From Streptomyces glaucescens (GTDB taxonomy: Bacteria; Actinomycetota; Actinomycetes; Streptomycetales; Streptomycetaceae), in contig NZ_CP009438.1 in the NCBI RefSeq assembly GCF_000761215.1, forward strand, positions 992,001 to 1,056,000: a stretch of DNA of 64,000 bases, given 5' to 3'. The notes under the pieces are model-generated. The model searched no databases, had not been told where the DNA came from, and worked only from the letters and a program-made list of their open reading frames with translations. The position numbers were made by a program, and so were the translations under genes. Positions 46,269 through 54,803 of this stretch are shown here, piece after piece (position 1 is the first letter of the stretch; each line of letters opens with the position of its first letter).

Positions 46269-46988
46269 GTGACCGATGACGTGACCTATCAGAACTATCT
46301 CGAGCTGGATACTTTGCTGTCCCTCCAGAAACCGCGTACCGCCGATTCGGCGGATATGAAGTCGATTGTTCTGTCAGAGCAGTTCTTCATCATCGCGCAC
46401 CAGGCGAGCGAACTGTGGCTGCGGCAGATCATCGCCGACCTGGAAGCCGTCATCGACGCGTTCACGACGACCGACGACACGTCCAACGCGGAGTGGATCG
46501 TCGACCTCCTGCAGCGGTCCGCGAAGCTCATCGAGGTGCTGCACACCCAGCTGACCGCCCTCGACCGGCTGCCGCTGGGCGACTTCGCCATGTTCCGCCA
46601 GTTGCTCGGCACGGCGAGCGGCGCTCAGTCGGAGCAGTTCCAGCGGCTGGCCCGGCTCGTCGGCAACGCCCAGCAGGACGGTCCGCTGTACGAGTCGTTC
46701 ACCGCCTGGGTGACCCGGTCCGGGCACACCGTGTCCGGGCTCGCGCGGCGGGGCATCGACGCGGGCGTCCACTACCGGATCATCGAGGCGCTGCTCGACC
46801 TGGGCAACGGCTACTGGCGCTGGCAGGTGGGGCACGTCAGCATGCTCACGAAGATCATGGGCAGCCACTCCGGGACCGGCGGCACCTCGGGCGCCGACTA
46901 CCTGCTCAGCCGATGTTCGCTCCCCTTCGGCGAGCTGCGGGAACTGCGCAGTCAGGCGCACGTCGGGCTCAGCGTCGCGACCTCGTGA
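46269..46988 (+). CDS. kynA: tryptophan 2,3-dioxygenase
   Basis: This 239-aa haem enzyme opens the indole ring of L-tryptophan to N-formylkynurenine. Family motifs are in order: YQNYLELDTLLSLQ (7-20), AHQASELWLRQ (43-53), and the haem-ligand/substrate block WRWQVGHVSMLTKIMGSHSG, with His189 as proximal ligand and GTGGTSGADYL after it. It is slightly shorter than most bacterial homologues, but both ends match the fold. GTG 46269 is chosen because GAGAGGGA precedes it by 8 nt; the frame stays open upstream. It is the only gene of the central block on this strand. Together with the halogenase it suggests a chloro-kynurenine branch. Confidence 0.93.
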   Translation: MTDDVTYQNYLELDTLLSLQKPRTADSADMKSIVLSEQFFIIAHQASELWLRQIIADLEAVIDAFTTTDDTSNAEWIVDLLQRSAKLIEVLHTQLTALDRLPLGDFAMFRQLLGTASGAQSEQFQRLARLVGNAQQDGPLYESFTAWVTRSGHTVSGLARRGIDAGVHYRIIEALLDLGNGYWRWQVGHVSMLTKIMGSHSGTGGTSGADYLLSRCSLPFGELRELRSQAHVGLSVATS

Positions 46989-46992
46989 CCCA

Positions 46993-47022
46993 CGCGGCCG
47001 GCCGGGCCGGGCGACGGCCGCG
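46993..47022 (+). terminator. GC hairpin after tryptophan dioxygenase
   Basis: CGCGGCCG and CGGCCGCG form an 8-bp stem with a 14-nt loop, starting 4 nt past the dioxygenase stop. It lies between convergent genes. Confidence 0.45.
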
Positions 47023-47081
47023 CGGTCTTCGCCCTCGCTCGACCTGGTCGCCGTCGCTCGCGGCCGGCGGGTGCTCGTGCC

Positions 47082-47582
47082 CTAGAGGGGTTCGAGGACG
47101 AAACCGCGTCCCCACACGTTGCGCACCGCCAGTCCGACGACCTGCAGACGGCGGCGCAGGCGCATCACGTGCAGGTCCAACGCGTTGCTGGAAGAGCTGG
47201 ATCCGGAGTGTTCCAGGATCTCCCGCAGCTCGGTCCGGTAGATGATCTGGCCGTAGCGGGCGACCAGCGGTGCCAGCATCTCGCACTGCGTCAGCGAGAG
47301 GGTGACGGACGAGTCCTTGAAATAGAGGATGCCCGCCGGGTCCAGCACCGGTTTCGACTTGAGTACGGCCCGGGCCGCCAGCTGGCGGACGCGGGCCTGG
47401 AGGTCCTCCTGGACGATCGGGGGCCGCACCCAGTCCTCGTAGAGGCTCAGCTGGTCCGGCGGCGGAGCGCCGTGCTCGACGACCAGCAGACAGAGGTGCC
47501 CCCGGACCTTACATTGCTCACGTATCTCGCTTTCCGCAGGCCAGCGGACGAACTTGACCCGATTCTTCACATCTGCCGTCAC
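47082..47582 (-). CDS. OmpR-type winged-helix regulator with reduced N-terminus
   Basis: The 166-aa protein has a C-terminal trans_reg_C winged helix (~75-166) with SLTQCEMLAPLVARYGQIIYRTELREIL, LDLHVMRLRRRLQ and the wing GRGFVLEPL. The N-terminal ~70 residues are too short for a receiver and contain no phosphorylatable Asp triad. It is probably a cluster-situated regulator whose signal, if any, is not phosphorylation. GTG 47582 follows GGGGGA. It lies downstream of mbtH on the same strand and converges on tryptophan dioxygenase. Confidence 0.82.
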   Translation of the reverse strand: MTADVKNRVKFVRWPAESEIREQCKVRGHLCLLVVEHGAPPPDQLSLYEDWVRPPIVQEDLQARVRQLAARAVLKSKPVLDPAGILYFKDSSVTLSLTQCEMLAPLVARYGQIIYRTELREILEHSGSSSSSNALDLHVMRLRRRLQVVGLAVRNVWGRGFVLEPL

Positions 47583-47739
47583 AGGTATCCCCCAAGCAAC
47601 CTTGTCCGTTGAAATCGAGAAACAGGATTCTCAACCGCACCGTTTTCCAGTCAGCCGTCGACGTGCCATCGGATCAGCGCACATCATCCCCGGCGAGGCG
47701 CGGCGCCTCCCCGAGCGCCGCACCCCGCCCGTTCCCTCC

Positions 47740-47967
47740 TCACGCCGGCAGTCCGTCGTTGCGGGCCATCGCGTCCCGCAGGCTTTTCGGCCGCATGTCC
47801 GTCCACGTCCGGTCGATGTAGCCGATCACCTCCTCCCGGGCCGCGGGACCGTACACGGCCCGCCAGCCCTCGGGGACGGCGATGTCCTGCGGCCACAGCG
47901 AGTACTGCTCCTCGGCGTTGCACAGGGCGAGGAATTCCCGGCTGTCGTCGTCGAATGGATTGGGCAT
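47740..47967 (-). CDS. MbtH-like protein
   Basis: The 75-aa adenylation-domain chaperone has the family residues NPFDDDSREFLALCNAEEQ, YSLWP, VPEGW and IDRTWTDMRP, with all invariant Trp positions present. ATG 47967 is the family start. MbtH proteins bind and activate A domains. Four A domains in this window could be clients; the free-standing A-PCP and the Thr domain are plausible ones, since thiazoline-type Cys domains often work without MbtH. It lies 124 bp after the transglutaminase-like gene, probably in the same transcript. Confidence 0.95.
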   Translation of the reverse strand: MPNPFDDDSREFLALCNAEEQYSLWPQDIAVPEGWRAVYGPAAREEVIGYIDRTWTDMRPKSLRDAMARNDGLPA

Positions 47968-48091
47968 GGGTTGCGGCTCCCTCGGTGAGTGAATGGGTGA
48001 GCGGAAAAAGGCTGTGCGGATCCCGCCCCGGTGGCCGGGCGGGGGTGTGCGGGCCGGTACGTCCCGCCGGCGCCGGTCCCGGGAGGGTTCT

Positions 48092-49072
48092 TCAGCTCCG
48101 GCGGACGGCGCGGATGTCCGCGTGGATCTCGGCCGGGCGCGGTGAGCCGCACTCATGACGGCCGAAGGGCTCGTTGCCGGACGCGGTCGAGGGGATCACC
48201 TTGTTGTAGACCGACCCCAGGCACAGCTCCCGGAACGCCTCGGTGTCGTCCGGCAGCCGCGCGGCCAGCTGCGCCTTGGCGATGTCGACCGTACGCAGCG
48301 CACCGTCGTCGTCCACGACCTCCACACACGCGTGCGGAAGATCCAGCGCACCACCCAGCACACCGCAGAACCAGCCACGCTTGGCCTGCGCCCGGTACCC
48401 CGCCGCACGGAACCGCTCGGCCAGGAACAGACTCGCCGCGATACAGCTCGTCGCCCCCAGCTTGTGCACCAGCTCCACATCCGACTGCATCGACACCGGG
48501 ATCATCTGCCAGCGGTACCCCGCCTCCAGGTACTCCCGCACCAGCTCACGCAGCACCGGCGACACGATCGGCGTGCGCGCACCCGTCGTCGTCACCCGCG
48601 CCGCGAACCGCGCCGACCCCGCACCCGGCTCCGGCCGCGACACATCCTCCAGCCGCCCGCCGAACCGGACCACGTCCGGCTCCTCGAAGTGCCACGGCGC
48701 CTCACCGGCACACTCCACACACTCCAGCCGGACCCGCACGTCCCACGTCTTGGGCCGCAGCAGATCCTCCACCGGCCGCCCCGCGAACCGGAACAGCATC
48801 CGGAACGCCAGCTCCGGCTGCGTCGTCGAACGACCCGAATACATACCGAGGTTGTACAGGTCATTCGCGTCGAAATAACGCTCCCCGGCCCGCTCCTCGA
48901 ACGGCAGACCCACCCCGACCAGCCGGTCCACATCCCCCGGCTCACACCCGAGCATCTCCCGCGCGACCGACTCCGGCAAAGACTTCACCGAATACTCGGC
49001 AGGAATGAACTCGATGGAATCCGCTACCTTCTCCCAGGACGTACTACCGGCAGCTTCGGCTTGATACGGCAC
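48092..49072 (-). CDS. transglutaminase-fold protein with intact Cys-His-Asp triad
   Basis: The 326-aa protein shows the papain/transglutaminase-like order. Cys210 lies in GATSCIAASLFLAERF, His247 in DLPHACVEVVDDDG, and Asp263 in RTVDIAK. The ~190 N-terminal residues are mixed alpha/beta and contain a Cys pair (CVECAGE). No signal peptide was seen, so it is cytoplasmic. GTG 49072 is chosen because GGGGGAGA lies 7 nt upstream; the frame is open to 49099. In andrimid biosynthesis the transglutaminase homologue AdmF joins two carrier-bound units by an amide. Here a free-standing A-PCP without a condensation domain would need such a partner. A protease-like role is the alternative. Confidence 0.72.
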   Translation of the reverse strand: MPYQAEAAGSTSWEKVADSIEFIPAEYSVKSLPESVAREMLGCEPGDVDRLVGVGLPFEERAGERYFDANDLYNLGMYSGRSTTQPELAFRMLFRFAGRPVEDLLRPKTWDVRVRLECVECAGEAPWHFEEPDVVRFGGRLEDVSRPEPGAGSARFAARVTTTGARTPIVSPVLRELVREYLEAGYRWQMIPVSMQSDVELVHKLGATSCIAASLFLAERFRAAGYRAQAKRGWFCGVLGGALDLPHACVEVVDDDGALRTVDIAKAQLAARLPDDTEAFRELCLGSVYNKVIPSTASGNEPFGRHECGSPRPAEIHADIRAVRRS

Positions 49073-49443
49073 GACCCATCTCCCCCGAAGAATAACCACG
49101 CCGGCGACCGGCGCAAGTCATCGATGCAATGCGCTCGAAAAAGCACGAGTTATTACCAGTCCTCATTCGCCCGGAGCGCAAGAGGCGATTGAGACATTAA
49201 CAGTGGAGATCACGTCAGGACAGGTTCACTCCACATTCGTCACTGTGCGTTTTGCATATGCGGACTGGAGGAACGAATCCTTGACAGGGCACCGTGCGGC
49301 ACTCCCCCCGCGCGCGGGCGCGCCCGCGGGCGGGGCCGGGTGCGCCGGCCGGGCGGCCGCGCGAAGGCCCGCCGCGCCGACGCGGGCGCGGGGTCCGCGG
49401 TGCGGACCGGGCCGCGGAAGGGGCCTCGCCCCGGAGAGCTCTT
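49073..49443. promoter_or_regulatory. promoter region of the transglutaminase-mbtH operon
   Basis: There is no coding frame of quality in these 371 bp. The half next to the transglutaminase start is AT-rich (for example TTATTACC on the minus strand just upstream) and includes GCATATGC at 49254-49261. The half next to the NarL-like gene is very GC-rich, with a short GGGGC-CTC-GCCCC hairpin at 49420-49432. Confidence 0.4.
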
Positions 49444-50049
49444 TCAGATCCAGTGGGAATCCCGCGCGATACGCAATGCGTCGATTCGATTGCGTGCGCC
49501 CAGTTTCGTCACCATGTCGGAGAGGTAGTTGCGCACGGTACCTTCGGACAGGCACAGCTGGGCGGCGATCTCCATGACGGTGTCACCACGGGAAAGGTGT
49601 TCGAGCACGGACAGCTGCCGCATGCTCAGGGGGCAGTCGCCGTTGGCCACCGCCGCGACCGTCAATTCCGCGTCGAAGACGCGTTCTCCCTGGTGGACCA
49701 GATGTATGGCCTCGAACAGCCGGCGCGGCGGCGCACTGCGCCGGAGCATTCCGGAGATCTCACCGGTGAAGGCCCGGCGGACGACCGAGCGGGTGCACGC
49801 GGTGGCGAGCAGCAGGGTCCGGCAGTGCGGCAGGCTCGCTATCTTCTCGGCGATCTCGACTGTTTCCCTGTCCCGGCCTTCGAAGCTGATGATCGCCACG
49901 TCGGGGCGATGCAATTCGGCGAATTCCAGGGCGGCGAGATTACTGTCCACCGACCCGGTGACCCTGATCTCGTCGCGCTGCTCGAGCAATGCGGTGAGCG
50001 CGGATCGGGACAAATGCAGGTCATCGAAAACCATGACATCGATTCCCAC
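49444..50049 (-). CDS. NarL/LuxR-family orphan regulator, atypical receiver
   Basis: 201 aa. The N-terminal receiver-like domain (1-120) keeps the acidic start (DVMVFDDLHLS), but the usual phospho-acceptor strand reads VAIISFEGRD, with Ser/Phe in place of Asp, and the conserved Lys region reads GMLRRSAP. A C-terminal LuxR helix-turn-helix follows (LSMRQLSVLEHLSRGDTVMEIAAQLCLSEGTVRNYLSDMVTKLG). It is therefore likely phosphorylation-independent. GTG 50049 with GGAGGGGAG upstream is preferred to two earlier in-frame starts. A TACGCGTA palindrome lies 41 bp upstream (50090-50097). Confidence 0.88.
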   Translation of the reverse strand: MGIDVMVFDDLHLSRSALTALLEQRDEIRVTGSVDSNLAALEFAELHRPDVAIISFEGRDRETVEIAEKIASLPHCRTLLLATACTRSVVRRAFTGEISGMLRRSAPPRRLFEAIHLVHQGERVFDAELTVAAVANGDCPLSMRQLSVLEHLSRGDTVMEIAAQLCLSEGTVRNYLSDMVTKLGARNRIDALRIARDSHWI

Positions 50050-50187
50050 TCGACTCCCCTCCATCAACTGGGACCGCATAACGATAGCATACGCGTACGA
50101 AAATTAATCCCTCCGTGGCGCAATCTCTCCCGCCGGAAAAACGGAGGATTCCGTTTCGGTGATATGACGCGCGTAGATACGGCAGAC

Positions 50188-50221
50188 GGCCGGGAGGGAG
50201 CCCTCAGGCTCCCTCCCGGCC
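50188..50221 (-). terminator. 15-bp-stem hairpin after the halogenase operon
   Basis: GGCCGGGAGGGAGCC pairs perfectly with GGCTCCCTCCCGGCC across the loop CTCA. It begins 10 nt beyond the halogenase stop. It closes the TE-SDR-aminotransferase-halogenase unit. Confidence 0.85.
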
Positions 50222-50231
50222 GCTGCGGTCC

Positions 50232-51800
50232 TTACGCGCGCGCCCCCGCGCGGTCGTTGAGGTGCGCGATGTAGTCCCAGTGGCTCGGCAGCGTCTCCAC
50301 CAGGGACTTGGCCTGGTCACGGACGAGCCGCAGTTCCTTCTCGGCGGCGACGTCGTCCATCATCGCCAGGCCGGGCAGCGGCCGTACGTCCAGACCGCCG
50401 AGGCCCAGGATCATCGCCGTGTACGAGTAGGGCTCGAACCCGTGGTAGTAGGGGAAGATGGTGTCCGGGTCGGGGAGCTTCGCCTGCCACTGCTCGATGC
50501 GGGCACCGAGCGCGTCGGGCATCCTGCGGGTCTTGGCGTCCCGCCAGTAGTCGTTGTCGTTGCGCTTGGCGGCGACGTAGTGGAGCACGAGGAACTCCCG
50601 CACGCCGTCCATGACGTTGGCCACCTGGCGGTTGTACGACTTGCGCAGCTGCTCGTCGTTCGGGCCGCCCGGGAAGTGCTTCACCAGCTGCTCGATGGCG
50701 TTCTGGATGAAGAAGATGCCCGTCGACTCCAGCGGCTCGACGAACCCGCTGGACAGGCCGATCGCCACGCAGTTGTTGACCCAGGAGTTCTCGCTGCGGC
50801 CGATGCGCATCTTGATGTGGTTGGCGGTCAGGTCGTCCGCGGCCGGCCCCCAGTAGGCGCGCAGCGTGCGCTCCGCCTCCTCCGGCGTGCAGTAGTCGCT
50901 GGCGTAGACGTAACCGGTGCCGACCCGCCCGTGCAGCGGGATGGTCCAGATCCAGCCCGCCGCCTGGGCGCTGGCCCGGGTGTAGGGGCCCATCCCCTGG
51001 TCGGCCATCTCCATGGGCACGCGCAGCGCGACCGCGCTGTCGTTCGGCAGGGTGTCCTGGTAGGAGATGAAGGGCACACCGAGCGCCTTGTTGAGCAGCA
51101 TGCCGCGGAAGCCGGTGCAGTCGATGAAGAGGTCGCCCGCGAGGTCGCCGCTCTCCTTGGTGCGGACGTGGCTGATGTGACCGCGCTCGTCGACCGCGAT
51201 GTCGACCACGTCGTCCAGCACGTGCCGGACCCCGCGGTCGGTGCCGTATCCGGTGAGCAGCTTCGCCAGCAGCGTGGCGTCGAACTGGTAGGCGTAGGGG
51301 AACTGGGTCTTCTGCTCGTCCATGGTGGACCGGGACATGGAGACCGGGTCCTGCGCGCCCAGCTCGGGCGCCAGCAGGGCTCCGCCGAGCCGGCGCGGCG
51401 AGCGCTTGGCGTCGCAGAGCGCGGCGATCACCGAACAGTCCCGGTCGTAGTCCTCGCTGGGCCGCTTGTGCAGCCACCAGTCGGCGAGCGACACGCCCTC
51501 GACCACGCGCGGCCGCTCGAAGGGGTGGTAGAAGTGGTGCCCCTCGGCCCGCCAGTTGTCGTAGCGGATGGCCAGCTTGTAGGTGGCGTGGCAGTCCGGC
51601 ATCCAGTCGGTCTCCTGGAGGCCGAGGTAGGAGAAGAAGTGGCGGATCGTGCTGAAGGACGCCTCACCGACACCGATGGTGGGCACGTTCTTGGATTCGA
51701 CGAGAGTCACCGAGAGCCGCTCGCCGAACGCCGCCTTCAGATACGAGGCGGTCATCCAGCCCGCCGTACCGCCGCCCACGATGACAACGCTCTTGGCCAT
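50232..51800 (-). CDS. FADH2-dependent tryptophan halogenase (PyrH/SttH/Thal clade)
   Basis: 522 aa. It has the FAD motif VVIVGGGTAGWMTASYL (5-21), the active-site lysine K75 in YKLAIRY, the halogenase signature WIWTIP (283-288), and Glu337 in GRSENSWV, followed by GLSSGFVEPLESTGIFF. The overall text is closest, from memory, to the tryptophan 5-halogenase PyrH and 6-halogenases such as SttH and Thal rather than the 7-halogenases. It chlorinates (or brominates) free tryptophan using HOCl carried as Lys-chloramine. ATG 51800 has GAGGACAT upstream. A flavin reductase to supply FADH2 is at 61.8 kb. Regiochemistry cannot be fixed by eye. Confidence 0.95.
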   Translation of the reverse strand: MAKSVVIVGGGTAGWMTASYLKAAFGERLSVTLVESKNVPTIGVGEASFSTIRHFFSYLGLQETDWMPDCHATYKLAIRYDNWRAEGHHFYHPFERPRVVEGVSLADWWLHKRPSEDYDRDCSVIAALCDAKRSPRRLGGALLAPELGAQDPVSMSRSTMDEQKTQFPYAYQFDATLLAKLLTGYGTDRGVRHVLDDVVDIAVDERGHISHVRTKESGDLAGDLFIDCTGFRGMLLNKALGVPFISYQDTLPNDSAVALRVPMEMADQGMGPYTRASAQAAGWIWTIPLHGRVGTGYVYASDYCTPEEAERTLRAYWGPAADDLTANHIKMRIGRSENSWVNNCVAIGLSSGFVEPLESTGIFFIQNAIEQLVKHFPGGPNDEQLRKSYNRQVANVMDGVREFLVLHYVAAKRNDNDYWRDAKTRRMPDALGARIEQWQAKLPDPDTIFPYYHGFEPYSYTAMILGLGGLDVRPLPGLAMMDDVAAEKELRLVRDQAKSLVETLPSHWDYIAHLNDRAGARA

Positions 51801-51873
51801 TATGTCCTCACTTCCATCGCACTGACCCGGTATCAACCATGAACTCGGATGGGGCCGTCACCGGCCCGGCCGG

Positions 51874-53127
51874 CTATGCGGCCCCGCCGTCGGCGCATTC
51901 CTCGACGAACTCCAGAAGCCCGCGCACGCCGGTCTCCAGCGCCACCGGATCGACGCAGAAGGCGATCCGGACCAGATGCCGGGCCCAGGGCGCGTAGTCG
52001 TGGGAGCGGACCCGGCCCCGCTCGTCGACGTCGGGGCGCATCGCGAAGCCCTCGCCCGGAACGACCGCGACGCCCTTGCGCTCCAGCAGCCGGGTCGCGA
52101 AGGTCTCGGCGTCCAGCCCGGTCCTGGCCACGTCGAGCATCGCGTACCATCCGCCGGCCGGCAGTTCCCGCAGCAGCCCGGCCCGGATCAGCGGCGGCAG
52201 CGCCACGTCCCGGTTGCGCTGCACCAGCTTGCGGTTGGCCGCCGTCGAGTCGGCCCGGCTGTTCAGCGCGGCGATCCCCGCGTACTGCACGGGCGTCGAC
52301 GTGCCGATGATGTTGGCCTCCTGGACGACCTTCATCACGTCGGCGGCCCGGTCGTTGGCCAGCGCCACGTAACCCAGCCGGTACCCGGTCATCGCGAAGC
52401 TCTTGGAGAAGCTGAACACGCTGTGCACGATCCGCTCGTCGACCGGGACGTCGCGTTCCAGCGAGGCGGTCGAGATGTGCTCGCGCTCGTAGAGGAAGTG
52501 CTCGTAGGCCTCGTCGCTGATGACCTGCCAGCCGCGGCCGCGGGCCAGGTCCAGCAGGGCGGTGAGCTCCGCTCGGTCCAGGACGACGCCGGTGGGGTTG
52601 GCCGGCGAGTTGATCAGCAGCACGCGGGTGCGCGGGGTCGCGGCGGCGGCGATCGCCTCGGGGTCGGGCCGCAGGTCGGCGCCCAGCGGGTACAGCACGG
52701 GGCGGAAACCGGCGAGCAGACTCTGCTGGAGGTGGACCGGCCAGTGCAGCTCCGGCAGCAGGATCTCGGCGCCGGGCTCGGCCAGCGACTGGAGCAGGGC
52801 GGCCAGGCCCTGGCAGGAACCGGGCGAGATCAGCAGCCGGGAGACCGCGCTGTCCACCTCGTTGTCCGCGCGGAGCTTCTCCACCACCGCCGCCCGCAGT
52901 TGGGGCAGGCCCTCCACACCGGTGTACTTGGTCTCGCCCCGCCGCACGGCGTCCATGAAGGCTTCGGCGACATCGTCGGACGGATTGAAGTAGGGGTCGC
53001 CGACGTGCAGCTTAGTCACCGCGACGCCGGACTCCTCCTCCCGCTTCTCCGCGGCCCGGAAGATGCGGTGCAGACACGAGGAGGGGATGGATTCGGCGGC
53101 GGACAGGATCTCTTGGCTCACGCTCAC
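51874..53127 (-). CDS. PLP-dependent aminotransferase, class I/II
   Basis: The 417-aa fold-type I enzyme has the substrate loop VGDPYFNPSD, NSPANPTGVVLDRAEL, SDEAYEHFLY and the PLP lysine K242 in SFSKSFAMTGYRLGY. It belongs to the aspartate aminotransferase superfamily that includes aromatic and kynurenine aminotransferases. Between halogenase and SDR it may transaminate (chloro)tryptophan or (chloro)kynurenine; the latter would cyclise to a kynurenate-type quinoline. The start is one of two GTG codons (53127 or 53121) behind GAAGG. The substrate is inferred from context. Confidence 0.88.
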   Translation of the reverse strand: MSVSQEILSAAESIPSSCLHRIFRAAEKREEESGVAVTKLHVGDPYFNPSDDVAEAFMDAVRRGETKYTGVEGLPQLRAAVVEKLRADNEVDSAVSRLLISPGSCQGLAALLQSLAEPGAEILLPELHWPVHLQQSLLAGFRPVLYPLGADLRPDPEAIAAAATPRTRVLLINSPANPTGVVLDRAELTALLDLARGRGWQVISDEAYEHFLYEREHISTASLERDVPVDERIVHSVFSFSKSFAMTGYRLGYVALANDRAADVMKVVQEANIIGTSTPVQYAGIAALNSRADSTAANRKLVQRNRDVALPPLIRAGLLRELPAGGWYAMLDVARTGLDAETFATRLLERKGVAVVPGEGFAMRPDVDERGRVRSHDYAPWARHLVRIAFCVDPVALETGVRGLLEFVEECADGGAA

Positions 53128-53171
53128 AGCACCTTCGTTCCGTTGAGTGTTCTTCGGACTCGCGCGATGTG

Positions 53172-53918
53172 TCATGCGGTGCGGCCACCGTCGACGGGGA
53201 TCAGCGCACCGGTGACCCAGCCGGACGATTCGGGGTCGAGCAGCATGCACACCCATCGGCCGATCTCGGTGTCCTCGCCGAACCGCCCCATCGGGGTCGA
53301 CGACCGGAGGTCGACGCGCAGTCGCTCGGTGGCCGCCTCGTCCAGCCCGGTCTCGTTCCACATCGGGGTGTCCACGGGTCCGGGCATAATGGCGTTCACC
53401 CGTACGTCCGGGGCGAGTTCCCTCGCCAGCGAGCGGGTGAGGCTGTTCAGGGCGGCCTTGGTCGCGCCGTAGAAGGACCGCCCCGGCATGGACAGCACCG
53501 CGCCGACGGACGAGATGTTGACGACGCTGCCGCGGCGGGCGCGCAGGTGCGGCAGGGCGCGGCGGACCAGTTCGGCGGGGGCCCGCACGTTGACGGCGAA
53601 CATCGCGTCGAACAGCGCGGGGTCGCTCTCGTCGAGCCGCCCGAAGCGGGCCAGACCCGCGTTGTTGACCACCGCGTCGACCCCGCCGAAGCGGTCGGCC
53701 GCCGTCGCGACGATCCGTTCGGCGGCGCCGGGCGCGGAGACGTCCTGCGCCACGTACGCGACCGCGGGTCCGTACCGGTCCGCCAGGTCGCGCAGCGGTT
53801 CCTCCCGCCGGCCGACGAGCGTCACGCGGGCGCCCGCCTTCACCACGCACTCCGTGATGCCCCGGCCGATACCGGTGGCAGCGCCGGTGATCACCACCGA
53901 CTTCCCGTCCAGGGTCAT
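53172..53918 (-). CDS. short-chain dehydrogenase/reductase
   Basis: The 248-aa classical SDR has the NAD(P) motif TGAATGIG (11-18), NNAG (85-88), catalytic Ser136/137 (NISSVGA), and Tyr150 and Lys154 (YGATK). The C-terminal PVDGG is also present. ATG 53918 overlaps the thioesterase stop (ATGA) and the aminotransferase follows after 44 bp, so all belong to one transcript. It could reduce the keto acid made by the aminotransferase or the aryl ketone of kynurenine. No residue identifies the substrate. Confidence 0.92.
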   Translation of the reverse strand: MTLDGKSVVITGAATGIGRGITECVVKAGARVTLVGRREEPLRDLADRYGPAVAYVAQDVSAPGAAERIVATAADRFGGVDAVVNNAGLARFGRLDESDPALFDAMFAVNVRAPAELVRRALPHLRARRGSVVNISSVGAVLSMPGRSFYGATKAALNSLTRSLARELAPDVRVNAIMPGPVDTPMWNETGLDEAATERLRVDLRSSTPMGRFGEDTEIGRWVCMLLDPESSGWVTGALIPVDGGRTA

Positions 53919-54697
53919 CGCACGGCCTCGCTCTCCGCGAGGGCCGCGGCCAGGTCGGTGATCAGCTCGCCGGGGTCCGAGAGGGGCCGGAAGTGCCCGC
54001 CCGGCTGGGGCCGCACGGTGAAGGGGCCGGTGCCGACCTCGGCCCAGGCGGCGACTCGCTCCTCGTCGACCAGCGGGTCCTCGGTGTTGTAGTAGCAGCG
54101 CACCGGGCACCGCAGCGGTTCGGGGTGCGGCGCCGGCCGGTACGTCTCGTTGAGGGTGATGTCGGCCCGGACCACCGGCAGCAGCAGCTCACGGAGTTCG
54201 GGGTCGTCCGCGACGGCCGGGTCGATGCCGCCCAGTTCGCCCAGTACGGCCCACAGTTCGTCGTCGGTGGCGCGGTGCGTGGTGCCGCCCCCGGCGCGCG
54301 ACGGCGCCGGTGACCCCGACACGAACAGGCGGTGCGCGGGCCGGCCGTGGTCCTGCAGCACGCGGGCGGTCTCGTACGCGACCAGGGCGCCCAGGCTGTG
54401 CCCGAACAGGGAGCAGGGAACCGGATCCCGTCGCAGCAGTTCCCCGGCGACGGCGGACGCCATCTCGGCGACGCTGTCCGCGGGTGCTTCGGCGAACCGG
54501 TCGGCGTGCCCCGGATACTGTACGGCGAGCAGCTCCCAGTCCCCGGGCAGCGCCCGCGGCCAGGCACGATAGGCCGCCGCGGTGCCCCCGGAGTGCGGGA
54601 AGCAGACCAGCCGGCCGGCCGGGTGCGCCACCTCGCCGATGACCCGCACCCACCCTCGGTCACCCGTTCGTATGCCATTCACGCCACCGAGCTTCAC
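53915..54697 (-). CDS. type II thioesterase (second copy)
   Basis: This 260-aa alpha/beta hydrolase has LVCFPHSGGTAAAYRAW, GHSLGALVAYETARV with a normal Ser, and a C-terminal GGHFRPL. It probably removes wrong acyl groups from a carrier protein, perhaps the A-PCP. It is divergent from the salicylate ligase across ~106 bp. The start is uncertain: GTG 54697 lacks a clear ribosome-binding site. It heads the SDR-aminotransferase-halogenase unit, unlike the first type II TE, which sits with transporters. Confidence 0.88.
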   Translation of the reverse strand: MKLGGVNGIRTGDRGWVRVIGEVAHPAGRLVCFPHSGGTAAAYRAWPRALPGDWELLAVQYPGHADRFAEAPADSVAEMASAVAGELLRRDPVPCSLFGHSLGALVAYETARVLQDHGRPAHRLFVSGSPAPSRAGGGTTHRATDDELWAVLGELGGIDPAVADDPELRELLLPVVRADITLNETYRPAPHPEPLRCPVRCYYNTEDPLVDEERVAAWAEVGTGPFTVRPQPGGHFRPLSDPGELITDLAAALAESEAVR

Positions 54698-54803
54698 CGA
54701 AACCGGAGGCGGGTCCGCGGCAATCTGTCAAAGCTCTGTCGGGGTCGACGCGGCCCGCGGACCGGTTGGCCGAACCTGAAGGCGCCACAACCTAGGAGGA
54801 CGC

